A model generated the notes under the pieces. That model had not been told where the DNA came from, searched no databases, and saw only the letters and a program-made list of their open reading frames with translations. From positions 23,976,822 through 24,040,821 of the forward strand of contig CAIIXF020000008.1 in assembly GCA_903813345.2 (NCBI GenBank): a stretch of 64,000 bases of DNA. Reading direction: 5' to 3'. Made by a program: the position numbers and the translations under genes. The stretch's first letter is position 1. Each line of letters begins with the position of its first letter. Source of the DNA: Owenia fusiformis (Eukaryota > Annelida > Polychaeta > Sabellida > Oweniidae). Of the stretch, positions 46,875 through 58,400 are shown piece by piece.

Positions 46875-48784
46875 GTAAGTTCATTATTCTCAAGGGTACA
46901 CTTCAAGTGAAAGCTACATTGCTACAGAGTGGCCTATCATTCTGAGACAAATGTATTATCCAACGATTGTGATTTTCGAAGCTAAAATATAATATCTTGA
47001 GCAGATGGAAATACATTCCCATGAGATATGTATATAGTCAAAAGTGATAACTATTTATTGAGTGTAATGAAACGTATCCTTCGCCAACTGCTTTTGTTTG
47101 AGATAATTATCATGAAATATTTTTAAATTAATTTTTATGTGTGTCATTGATCCTAATCCACCCTGTAGTCTGGTGTTTGTAGATCATTGCACCTCGTACA
47201 ACTTATTCTCACAAATATCAAACCCCATTTACTAATTAATTTTTTGTGTGAATATGAAGAGTCCAAGCATTGCTTTTTTATGTTTACTGTATAGCTATAT
47301 TTAGCCTTGATATCCATGATTTTTTAAAACAAAATCTCACCGTTAGATTTCGAGCTATTCATGTTTACTCATTTTTCTAATTGGAAAACAATGCAAATCT
47401 CATTTTTTCAAAGGAAAAAAATTGAAATTCTAAGACGGTGAAAAATCATTAAAAAATACACAGATTCAGAATCCGGCAAGCATTTTCCCTTATTCCTCTC
47501 CGTTAAGAGGTTTTGTAAGGTGTTGGATCCCTTTAAATAACAGGTTAGCTTCAAATGATGTGTTCAACTATAGGTTCTATTTTCAACTAAACTGGCAAAC
47601 TACAGGTTTAATTAAATAACAATTTAGCTTCAAACTACGGGTTCAACTATAGATTCAATTGAATAATATGTAGAACCATTAACTACGGGTTCAACTATAG
47701 GTTCTATTCAATTACATGTAAAACTCTCAACTACGGGTTCAACTATAGGTTCTATTCAATTACATGTAAAAATCTCAACTACGGGTTCAACTATAGGTTC
47801 ATTGAATAACATGTAAAACTCTGAACTACAGGTTCAACTAGAGGTTCTATTCAATTAAATGTAAAACTCTCAACTAAGGGTTCAACTATAGGTTCTATTT
47901 TCAACTAAACTGACAAACTATAGGTTCAATTATAGGTTCATTGAATGACATGTAAAACTCTCAACTACGGGTTTAACTATAGTTTCAATTCAATTACATG
48001 TTAAACTCTCAACTAAGGGTTCAAATATAGGTTCTATTCAATTACATGTAAAAATCTCAACTACGGGTTCAACTATAGGTTCATTGAATAACATGTAAAT
48101 CTCTCAACTACGGGTTCAACTATAGGTTCTATTCAGTTAAATGTAAAACTCTAAACTACGGGTTCAACTATAGGTTCTATTCAGTTAAATGTAAAACTCT
48201 AAACTACGGGTTCAACTATAGGTTCTATTTTCAACTAAACTGATAAACTATAGGTTCAATTATAAGTTCATTGAATAACATGTAAAACTCTCAACTACGG
48301 GTTCAACTATAGGTTCTATTCAGTTAAATGTAAAACTCTAAACTACGGGTTCAACTATAGGTTCTATTTTCAACTAAACTGACAAACTATAGGTTCAATT
48401 ATAGGTTCATTGAATAACATGTAAAACTCTCAACTACGGGTTCAACTATAGGTTCTATTCAGTTAAATGTAAAACTCTAAACTACGGGTTCAACTATAAG
48501 TTCTGTTTTCAACTAAACTGACAAACTATAGGTTCAATTATAGGTTCATTGAATAACATGTAAAAATCCCAACTACGGGTTTAACTATAGTTTCAATTCA
48601 ATTACATGTTAAACTCTCAACTACGGATTCAACCATAGGTTATATTCAATTACATGTAAAACTTTCAACTACGGGTTCAACTATAGGTTCAATTCAATTA
48701 CATGTAAAGCTCTCAACTACAGGTTCAACTATAGCTTCAATTACTTGTAAAACTTTCAACTACAGGTTAAATTTTCTACTATAT

Positions 48785-49306
48785 ACAGCTTTAACTACAG
48801 GTTCATGGATGCAGTTTTAGAATATGAAAATATGATTAACTCGAGAAGTTGGTTTCCAAAAGAAAATCTGCCATTTCATAGTTTATTTGGTTAGGGCTCC
48901 TTAATGCTAAAAACTGTCAGAAATGTAAAATAATAAAAATAGAATGAAATAAAAAACATCTAACCAGGTGAATTAAGAAGCATAAGTAAGTCCCTCTATT
49001 TTCTCTAAAATGTACTACATTTCATGTTATTTCATGTAACCACGATTCCCCATACTTAAACACAGTGGGAAAAACATGGCGGAGTCATGTAAAACCAAGA
49101 CAAGAGTTACATGATTTTGCCACATTGTTCATGTTCTGCCACAGTTTGCCCCGTGTAAAAGTGGAGTAAAATCAAGAGTGCCATCTCTTGTTTTTACAAC
49201 AACATGCCACGCCACACATGGGGCAAAATGAAGCGAACTAAAGTGAAGTAAAGTAAGAACATGTGCCCTCTTTCGCCACGCATGTAAAAACATGGGTTTT
49301 TTCCTA
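48785..49306 (-). repeat. Right terminal inverted repeat of the 11.6-kb element
   Basis: Mirror image of 37681-38195 with scattered substitutions and small indels. A 90-codon minus-strand frame (49129-49401) crosses its outer border into repeat D, so it is not a transposon gene. Confidence 0.85.
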
Positions 49307-49500
49307 AGGGTAAAGGCATATTTTCGTTCATTCTTTACTTTCACCAATCTTATTTTTGCAGCTTCAGAGAAATAATAGGCAGTAGTCCAAATAGTATTCA
49401 TAAATCATTTCCAAATTATGTGTGGCATTGTAATATAAGTAATGCAATGATTAAGTTCTGTTTTGTATTTTTAATATGGCTTTGTTGACCCCTACCCCTT
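49307..49500 (+). repeat. Dispersed repeat D, right half
   Basis: It resumes repeat D after the 11.6-kb element: 'caccaatcttatttttgcag', 'ttaatatggctttgttgacc', 'cctacccctt'. It matches the reverse complement of 60556-60735. Confidence 0.75.
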
Positions 49501-52132
49501 AGATATATGAGAGCGTGAAGTTGGCACAATTAGATCAGAAATTCTATAATGAGTACTAATATTTCTCCAAGTAGCATTTAAAAATGTATTCATGTGATAT
49601 ATATATAGGTAATTTAATGGGAGGGATGCAATCTGAATTTTTTTTTTTGAGGGAAAATATGATATTGGCCAAGGAAAATGTGACTGAGGGCAATAGCTAG
49701 AGTGTTAATATGATAGTTCTCGAGGTGAATAAAATAAATAAAATTCATATTCCACCAAGATTTCGTAATTTTTCTGAAACATAAAAATCAAGAGAAATCC
49801 CCGGGAATGGTTCTGATGCAGGATCTGATATGTGATTTTAGGGCTGATACAGGATCCAATACGGGATCTGATATAGGATTGCTAATATGGGATCTTTCAA
49901 ATGTCAATTCTATTCCCTGTTTATTTCCCAGGGAAAACATGCTATTGTGGAATAATTTTATAATTTTGTTATGATTAACTGTTTTTTTTTTAATTCTTCT
50001 GTGTGCCTTTGTTAGTCCCAAGGGTCATTTTTTCATGGTAAATTCTTGTTTTTATATTTTTCTTTTTCTAAAATTTTATCAAGAATTTCTCTTTATAAGT
50101 CAAGGTCTTACGATTCTTATTCAGATGCATCAGTCTGCATTTGTATGCTCATTATTTCATTTAATATATCCTTTAGTACAATAATTTACATCCCAATGAT
50201 GCCTTGAAGCATGAGCTCTGTCTAGTGCAGCATAGCTTACCCAGGCAGGCACATGTGCATTTTATCAGCTAAGGGATCCTTCGAGGAGGAACAGGTAATT
50301 GCTATTGAGTCTATGCTATCAATCTTAAAACTAATAGTTTGTTAGGGAGGAGCCATATCACTCACTTACTCTAAAAGAAGTTCATAAAGCAAACCTTTTT
50401 GATACATTTCACCCGTTTCTCTGAGGGATAAGAAACTGTATAATGTTTGTGGTTTGTGCTCCCAAGGAGAATTTTAATCTACCTTAACCTCCCCTCACCT
50501 CATTAATTAACAAAAGGAGATGTAAAATGTCACCATTTGCCATTTGTTATAGATGTCGACCATTGACTCCCAACCGCCAAATGCCAACCCTGTAACACCA
50601 TCCACAAAGTACTGTCATGACCCTCGTGTGGTAGCGTGGTTTGAGGGTCGTAAACAGAATACAGTCTAAGAATCAATAGTTTGATTTGATGTTTTCATTC
50701 ACTTAGTTTTGGGACAAGTTCAAGTAAAAGTTGAAATGTGTATCCCTATTTAATTGAACAACATCTGTGTTCACAGTATCATAACAAAATGGGATCAAAT
50801 TGGGATAAATTTTGCGATGAAAATTTAGGGATAAATTAGGGATAAATTCTGGGATAAAAATAATTAGGATGAAGTGTGACAATTTCGGGATAACAGTTAC
50901 GGAATAACAATATCTGAATATAGACTAAGTAAGATTTGTCAGTTTTCAATGTAAGTTGTATGTCTCATAAAGGCAAATGGCAACAGACTCCAGATTCTGA
51001 ATGTGCCCAGTGTTAAGTTGTATCAAATAAGTATAATGTTAGGGTGTGAGTATAACCAGGTGGAAGTCCTAGCCACTTGAGAGCTACGATGGACTTCAAG
51101 CTGTATATTAAGCTCGCTGGTCACAATAAAAGTGGGAAAGTTTGTAAGAATTAAAGTTGGGCTATTTCAAATCAGGAGTCTGTCAAACTCATCAGGGGAT
51201 AATATTACTTGTACACCATTTAAACAAGCAAGTAATAAAACATTGGAAGTAAATGATGTTTGGTGTAACGACTTGGAACCAGGGTGAATGAAATTCTCAC
51301 TAATATTATCAATAGGACAAGGGTTAAATAATAAAGTAAGATTCTGGATTGTACTTTATCTGTGCACTATTGCGTAGTTTTTGGGAAAATATATGTATGA
51401 CTTATTGCGAGTGATTGTTATTCAAAGAAGCCCTTAGCAAATATGAGCTAAGATAAAGCTTGTTGCTTGAATGTTAGTATCACTAAAGTCACCTGGAATT
51501 TAGTCGGAATCTATTTTGAATCCAGAATCTACTTCAGATAAAATGAGGGGGGAATTTTCTAACATATAAACAATCGAACACAACAAGTGATATTCTGTTT
51601 TTTTTTTTATATAATGTATAAAAACGACTCTATTTCTATTTACTAATCTACACAAACATTACACAATTCAGTACTGTCGAGATGGTATGTCAAGTAAATA
51701 ATCTCTCAAACCAAACATGCATAAAACAGCACAGCTAATGGAAGTTCAGTTAAACAATATGCAATAAAGCCTAAAATGTAACTCAACAGTGCAATTTTAT
51801 ATAATCCCTGGTGGGGTTGAAATCAGCTCTCTATACTACTCACATGAAAAGTGGAGCATCATTTTGCCACTATCAGACTATGGTACAATTGGCAAACAAA
51901 CAGGAAACAGTATTTTGAAAACATTCTAGTATCTATAATCAATGAAATAGAATGTGGTTAACACAGAATTAGACCAGACATGGAAAACTAGAAGGGGAGG
52001 GGGTGTCTTAAGTCCGAAAATGGGGTTCGAAGAACCGTGATCCTTAAAAGCACTGAACTTCAAAATGTCTGGACAGAGGCTTCAAAAGAAGCTTTAGTCT
52101 TAAAAGTGACTTCCAATGAACCTTGAAGGTAC
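49501..52132. other. No recognisable gene, scattered simple repeats
   Basis: 49813-49895 carries several variants of GGATCTGATA. 50770-50900 carries reiterated GGGATAAATT. A TTTTTTTT run is at 51599. The segment 50250-50310 has 'ttatcag' and 'gaacag|gtaatt' splice-like motifs, but no convincing open segment. Words CTTAAAAG and CTTCAA recur at 52040-52132 and resume after the next element. Confidence 0.4.
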
Positions 52133-53715
52133 TTAAGGATGCAGTACCGGGTCTATTTTCACCTCTGTTTGCGCAGGTTTTACTTCCGGTTCGAGTAGAG
52201 CTAGCTCCCAAGAATGTCAGTTTCGCATTTTTAGATTGTCCCATAGTTTTGCTTCAAATGCTTTTAAAATATATAAAGAGAGCAATGTATAATTAATAAA
52301 ATGATTTTTGTTTCTTCCTATGGTCATAATTGATGAACTTATAGCTAGAATTGTGCAAAAACTTCTCTAAATATAGCCGGTGGTTTTTATACAAGCACAG
52401 CTAAGGCTGTTGTTAATTAACTCGCTATAGCTAATTTTGTTCAAATCAGCACCATCTATCTATATTATAAGTCTTATAACTAATTTTGGCTACTCATAAT
52501 ATAGAACACAGGCACTGTCATGGTATTCTCATATATATGGACTACTCTATTTAGTGAACACCTGTATCTAGTGAACACCTGTGTCTAGAGAACACCTGTA
52601 TCTAGTGAACACCTGTGACTAGTGAACACCAATTCTTAGCACATTATCAATTATTGCAGTGCAGCAAAACCTGTATCTAGTGAACACTTTTCTCTTGGGA
52701 ACACATGTGTCTAGTAGTTGTGAACACCTGTGTCTCAAGAACACCTTTTTTGGTGTTTGGTGAACACCGATTCTTAGCACATAATCCACTGTCTGCAGTG
52801 CAATAAAACCTGTTTCTAGTGAGCAGCTTTCTAATGTGAACACCTGTGTCTAGTGAATACCTTTGTCTAGTGAACACCTATGTCTGGTGAACACCAATTC
52901 TTATATTTCTGACTGTAGATGAAATTACTTTTGAACATAGTCAATATTTGTGAAGAAACTGTGACCCGCAAATGAAAAATTCCAAGATTTATTTTACAAA
53001 TTGATGTTGATGTGTTACTTAGGGGGGGGGGGGGGTCAGGATCCCTATTTATCTAAAAGGGGCTTGAATACACAAAAAGCCAATAAATGGCCAAAAAGCA
53101 TAATTTTTCATTTAGTCAAAAATATATGTCTAACAAAAATAATGAGAAAATTAAAAAAGATAAATTAATGATTTTGAAAAGATTCCAGCATGGGGGGGTT
53201 CCAAATAATCCCCACCCAGCTATGCGTCTGTGATGTTTTCTATAATACTTTTCTTTATCATTTATCATATTACCACCCAATAGGTGACATATTTTGATCA
53301 CCACGGATTTGAAATGGCGTTTCCATCTGCCTGTCGGTCTGACCAGGTTTTGGTATAACTCAGTTACCATGGCAACGGTACTCACCGTTGAAAAAATGGT
53401 GCATGGTAACAAAAAATAGGACAATAAAAGACTTATCTTTAATTTTGTGTAACAAATTATATTCATAAAATGTCCACATGGGAGGATTTTCATATTAGGG
53501 TAGCTAGCAGATTATGTTACTTTCTGATAGATTTACATGTAAAAAGGAACATTTTGGGTGGGTAAAAGAAAATTTTATATCGAAATAACCAGACGGTCAA
53601 TCCTCTTCATATTGCACTTGGATGATGATAATATCATAGTGATACATTGTAAAAAATATTAGCAAGATCTAATGTCTGAAACTTAAGTTACGCTGACCCG
53701 GTACTGCATCCTTAA
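52133..53715. mobile_element. 1.6-kb TTAA-target element
   Basis: TTAA-GGATGCAGTACCGGGTC and its mirror GACCCGGTACTGCATCC-TTAA are perfect inverted 17-base ends with a TTAA duplication. It contains the 17-bp tandem array and G-runs near 53022 and 53191. No transposase frame is visible. The 125-codon minus-strand frame at 53116 has no motif. piggyBac or Kolobok-type by target site. Confidence 0.85.
52551..52895 (+). repeat. 17-bp tandem repeat TAGTGAACACCTGTATC
   Basis: About a dozen variants of the 17-mer. Two interruptions of about 75 bases, each starting 'ccaattcttagcac' or 'ccgattcttagcac', resemble each other. It lies inside the TTAA element. Confidence 0.85.
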
Positions 53716-55489
53716 TGTCAAAATATCTAAAAGAGTCTTAAACTAGGCTTAAAGTCTTAAATTGAGCTTCAAACGTCATTGACCCTTAAAAGTACTTCAA
53801 TGATCAGTTGTTTGATAATGGTCCCATAAGCCCGGGATTTCACCTTTAAATTACCCAGAATTTAACATACAAATATACAAAGGAGTATTTCTAGTATATT
53901 AATAAAATTTACCCTGTGAACAAACTAAATACAGTCCCAAACTGGATGGGGGGGGGGAATGTCGTATAGAGGTTTCTATGAACCCCTGGAATTTGCAGTT
54001 GACTCTGGTTTAGAGCAAGTTACATAAGGTTCGTAAAGACCGTAACTTTTCGTACACCTTGTCAAATATTCCTAAACGATTCCCTGTGGGGATGTTGTAT
54101 AGCAGGTTTCATAAGGAACCCCGGGAACTTGCTTTCGACGGTGGTTAATAAGTTACATAGGTTCTTTAAGACAAAAACTCTGCGTGTAACTTTGCATTAA
54201 CCTTGTCAAATGTTCCTTAACAATCCCTGGTACAATTTAAACATGGGATGTTCACAAGGCAAATTGATGAAATTAAGGAAAAAAAATCAAGTGTGTACAA
54301 ATACTTCTTTTCAAAGATTAAAACTCTGCAGAAATACAACTTAAATCAAGTCAATTACCTTTACCAACTCGTACACCTAAGTTGGTTTATCTGCGGCAAT
54401 ATAAATATCCAATTTTAGTGATGATTTAATGTTTGAAATTCCACAAACTGTTTTCCATGTCTGACCGGCTTGAATTCGAATCATAAAAGCACAGAAAAAG
54501 ACAATTCACTTAAAACGTGCTTATTTACTTAAATCAAGCTTAATAAGCCTCACTTTGGATTTTGAAACAAACCCAGACAACTGCCCTTTCTAAAAAGTTT
54601 GTAACATAATATTAAACATGAAACTGGGCCTAAAACTTTCACATTAAACTCTTATTATGAACAAAATATATATGTTGACATTAATCCTGTAAATAATATT
54701 ACATGAAAAACACAAGAGAAGGTTATTAACCTAAATATGAATATAGAGTAAAATGATTAAACTCTAACAATACTTTAAGAGTATAGCCAAAGTAGTAATA
54801 CTGACTACCCTTTTACAGAATTTAAATTATTGTATAACTCTTGAAATATTGAGTAACTAAAAACACAATTGATAAAGTGAAGAGCTAAAAGTTAAACAAA
54901 GAGACAATCCTTCAAGGCAATTCCATTACCATGCTCAAAGTAATCTGAAGGATCGTCACAGAACTATAACAAAAGGAGATAGACAGCATTCAATTATTAC
55001 AAAAGTATTTCTAATAACATAGCCATGAAAGGATTCTACAGCAGATAAAGTTCACATAAACATATGTACTGCTGAGGGTGGTGTGTGGAACTGTTTACAG
55101 TTTGTGCTTCAAGGGAAAATCGTAATATGACTTATAAAGCTTATATACAAAAATGATTCTTCAATAGATAAAGTTTACAAGTACCTCTTACTCTGAAGAA
55201 ACTCCGAATGACCCCCCCCCCATTTCATTCAATAAATAAGGGAAAAGGACTGGACTTTACTCACTTATTCCAAAATCATTTCTTCAAATATCCCCTTTAC
55301 CCATGAAGGAATTTTTCAGTTAAAACAGATTACATGTGCAGTTGAGCATAATTCAAAGGTTTGTGTGAGACCCCCACGTGAGAAATGATGGAAGTTTTGA
55401 CAAAATAGAAATTGGGCTGTCAAACTCATTGAGTCAATTTTCCACCCTGGAACCAATAATAGAGAGTCAAATATAGTGAAAATTCCTAT
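53716..55489. other. No recognisable gene
   Basis: AT-rich. CTTAAAAGT/CTTCAA words continue to about 53810. Two diverged copies of a phrase around 'gttacataaggttcgtaaag' and 'cttgtcaaatattcct' occur at 53990-54240. Runs of G at about 53946 and of C at about 55212. Confidence 0.4.
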
Positions 55490-58400
55490 TCCCAGCCTAT
55501 CATCAGGTTTTTGAGGCGTAGACCAAAAATTAACCTCAAATGCGCCTTACTTCCAGGTCTAGACTAAAAGTCTCTTTTACAGGTATTTTTAAGGCTTAGA
55601 CCAAAACCTAACCTCATTTACTCATAATTCCAGTTTAATTCCAGGTATAGACCTTATTTTCAGGCGTATAGACCAAAACTGCACCTTAAAAACCAAATCT
55701 AAACCACATTTACTTAGAAGATTTTAGAATAGACCTCACTGTAAGGCGTATAGACCAAAAGTGCGCCTGAAAAACTTAAACAATTTTCAAAATGACCAAA
55801 TCTAGACCTGATAAACTAAGAACATTTTAGAATAGACCTCACTGACAGGCGTATAGACCAAAACTGCGCCTTAAAAACTTAAACATTTATAAAATGACCA
55901 AATCTAGACCTGATAAACATAAAAAATTTTTTAAAACTTAGAAAACATAAATCTGAAAAAGCCACACTTACTGTAGTATTTTGTCAGAATCACGAAGGAG
56001 ACAGATTATAATATATTAGGTTAACAGACCAGTAAACTGTATTTTCAACTCCCTATTAATGGTTTTTATCAGAACTTAAAAAAATAATCAAAATCTGGGA
56101 AACCTTAAGAAGGATGTCTGAAAATAATAAAATATTGAAATATTGTTAAATTTAAATGATGAAACAAAAATACATCATATTAGAAGCCTACATATAATTT
56201 ATATAAGAATAGGGGAAGATCACCTAATTCCGTCCACTTTTTGTATTTTTCTTTTTATTGAAAAACACGGCGAAGATTATCAAAACCGCTTGAAAACTAT
56301 ATGAAACATCAATAAAACTAACATTAATTGCGGGGTCTCCGATTCAAATCATCGCTGTTTGATTGGTTAATATCATAGAAAAGGTGGACAATTGCGTTTC
56401 CTAATCCCGTCCACCTGTCCTAATCCCGTCCACCAAACAGTCCTAATTCCAGCCAGCCAACAACCTAATGCCGTCCATGTGATTAATTACCGTGATTCTC
56501 AATAAGTTTACATCTATTGCCTAATATTTGTTAATTCCCTAACCATTTATACTATGGTATGTTACCCTACGGTGTTATAACTGAATGACTTATTCATATT
56601 TTTGTTACAGCACAGCCCGAGTGGTGATGTATTTGTTATGGTATCTAAGTTTAGGGAACATTGTTCGGCGGTTGGGATTTCTCACTTGTAACAAATTGAC
56701 GGTGACATTTGGCTTTGTCGTAATTAGGCCTACATTTTGTATAACGTATTTAGCAAACATGTTGTCAGTTTATATTCTCCTTTAAGGATCAGATGATAAG
56801 GTCCCCGTAGTGTTAAAACCTGAGGCCGAGGAATACTTTAAAAATGTTTAAAATGTCCGCTAGTGTACTGAGATGTTAATGCGTGGTGTATACATGTATA
56901 TTATACTAGATTACTTACATGTATAAGAATAAGACTGATTTTTATAAGCTAAATGGATAATAATTCTTTTTATTAATGACAGTATACCCGGGCCTCAGGT
57001 TAAAACAATGTACGCCAATGCCAAGTGTTAACAAGCAAGGGTAAAAATTGAACAGGCCTAGACCTACCTTAAGTTCTCGAGTCAAATTGTCAAACTCACA
57101 ATGGGTTCACACGGCGACAGCATACTATTTTCTCAAAGTTATGTATCGTCGTATTACGAAATAATGGAATCTGACAATACTGTAGTTGTATACCATACCT
57201 GTAGGTATATATTTATTTTAATTATTCAGAAAGAACATAACAATCTGCGTTAGGACTCATGATGATTAAAAATCGCAGTATCTGAAGTATACTGTAGTTT
57301 TACTGCTGTGAAAAGTGCTCGTCTATAAAGCAATCCTTTTTATTAGAAAACAAAGTCAGGTTGAGTTCGTCAAGATTTCCCAAATCGTCGTTCAATAATG
57401 ATTTAAATGTCAAAAAACATTTGATCATTTTAAGCACACAATTATAGTTGCAATAGATGCATTTTATTTATTACCATTTGGATCTGGGACACTGATATTT
57501 CCCAATGGTTCCATTAACAAATATATTTAATAGTCCAACAATCTGACTATAGGATACCATACGCTGACACGTAATCAGTGATTGAAAGTGCATAATAGGC
57601 CCAGTATATAAACGTTGAAGCTAGCGTTACGTACTAGGCTTTTGACACAAGATACTAAATAGGTTTCTGTTTGATTAAACTTTTTAGCAAATCTGCTTTT
57701 AGTTTCTTCTCTTTATTTAGTTTCCTTTTTTCCTTCCGGAATATGGTAAACAATATGAACTATGTATTGTATAATCATTTTCGTATGGAATAAATCAATT
57801 ATTAGCATATGTTTATGTACATGATGTTGCTCAATTTATACTGAAATAAAGTTACCAAGTCGCTGTATTTAGCTTTATATTGTATTGTAAACCAATGCAA
57901 AGCTGAAATCAATGGACCTCATGAACACCGTTTTGTACAGACTGGCCGAGTGGACGATTGAAATAACATCGATCACCAAAGGCAAGGTAGGATAATATAT
58001 TGTACATGCTCATCATGAATCATGTTGTTTCCTTTCATATTGTTTATTATTTATCGATTCTCGATTTAAAATCATAAGCATACGCTATTTTGATACATCT
58101 CAGATAATAAATGGAAAGATTGAACACCATCATTTTGATAATCGTGTTCACAGCGTTTAGATTAGATGGAGTATACTTTGAGTTACCATACTGCTTGTTA
58201 CTCAAATGTGGTTAGTTGTTATATGTTTTTCATAACCGTTTTCATAACCCAAACATAACAAAAATTCTTATAAATGTTGTCTATGTCGTTCATATTTTTG
58301 CAAAGGCTATAGGCAACTCACCTAAAACTCCATTGACATAAACGTAATCATGGATTTGAAAATAGATTTATACGTGTTATATAAGGAGATAAAAGTGAAA

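Larger units (their letters stand above)
45796..47532. mobile_element. 1.7-kb TTAA-target element inside the satellite
   Basis: The satellite phrase 'ttcaattaa|ataacag' is split. TTAA is present on both sides (45792-45795 and 47533-47536), and removing one copy plus the insert restores the phrase exactly. The ends AGGGGACCACCACC and AGGGATCCAACACC are imperfect inverted repeats. TTAA targets belong to piggyBac and Kolobok-type elements, and purine-rich AGGG ends favour Kolobok. It includes a small start-exon-like segment and a nested MITE. It postdates the satellite. Confidence 0.8.
39105..48784 (+). repeat. 48-bp satellite, right arm (expanded)
   Basis: The consensus unit is the 12-mers AACTACGGGTTC and AACTATAGGTTC, followed by 24 bases 'aattcgattacatgtaaaac' and 'tctc'. 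12+12+24 gives 48. Units containing 'tattttcaactaaactgg' mark larger periods. Because 48 is a multiple of three, open frames appear by chance with a 16-residue period (NYGFNYRFNSITCKTL). I do not regard these as genes. The array is interrupted at 45796-47532. Confidence 0.9.
37681..49306. mobile_element. 11.6-kb palindromic satellite transposon
   Basis: The left end TAGGAAAAAACCCATG and the right end CATGGGTTTTTTCCTA are inverted. The non-satellite ends mirror each other for about 520 bases, and the mirror continues into satellite sequence. Between them lies nearly 10 kb of 48-bp satellite. The flanking repeat D exists uninterrupted at 60372-61027, so the region behaves like an insertion. The target duplication is not clean: GAAAT on the left and AGGGT on the right may be a diverged pair. 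No transposase or polymerase gene is visible. The architecture (long TIR plus internal tandem repeats) recalls Foldback and Galileo elements, but I cannot assign it. Confidence 0.75.

Noticed and set aside
37681-49306. Maverick/Polinton
   Set aside because: Long TIRs fit, but there is no polymerase, integrase, protease or ATPase frame, and the interior is satellite.
49129-49401. 90-codon minus-strand frame at the right end of the giant element
   Set aside because: It crosses the element border into repeat D, and the mirrored left TIR does not keep it open.
50250-50310. Short exon before 'gaacag|gtaatt'
   Set aside because: Several AG sites precede it, none with a clear pyrimidine tract, and the open segment is too short to judge.
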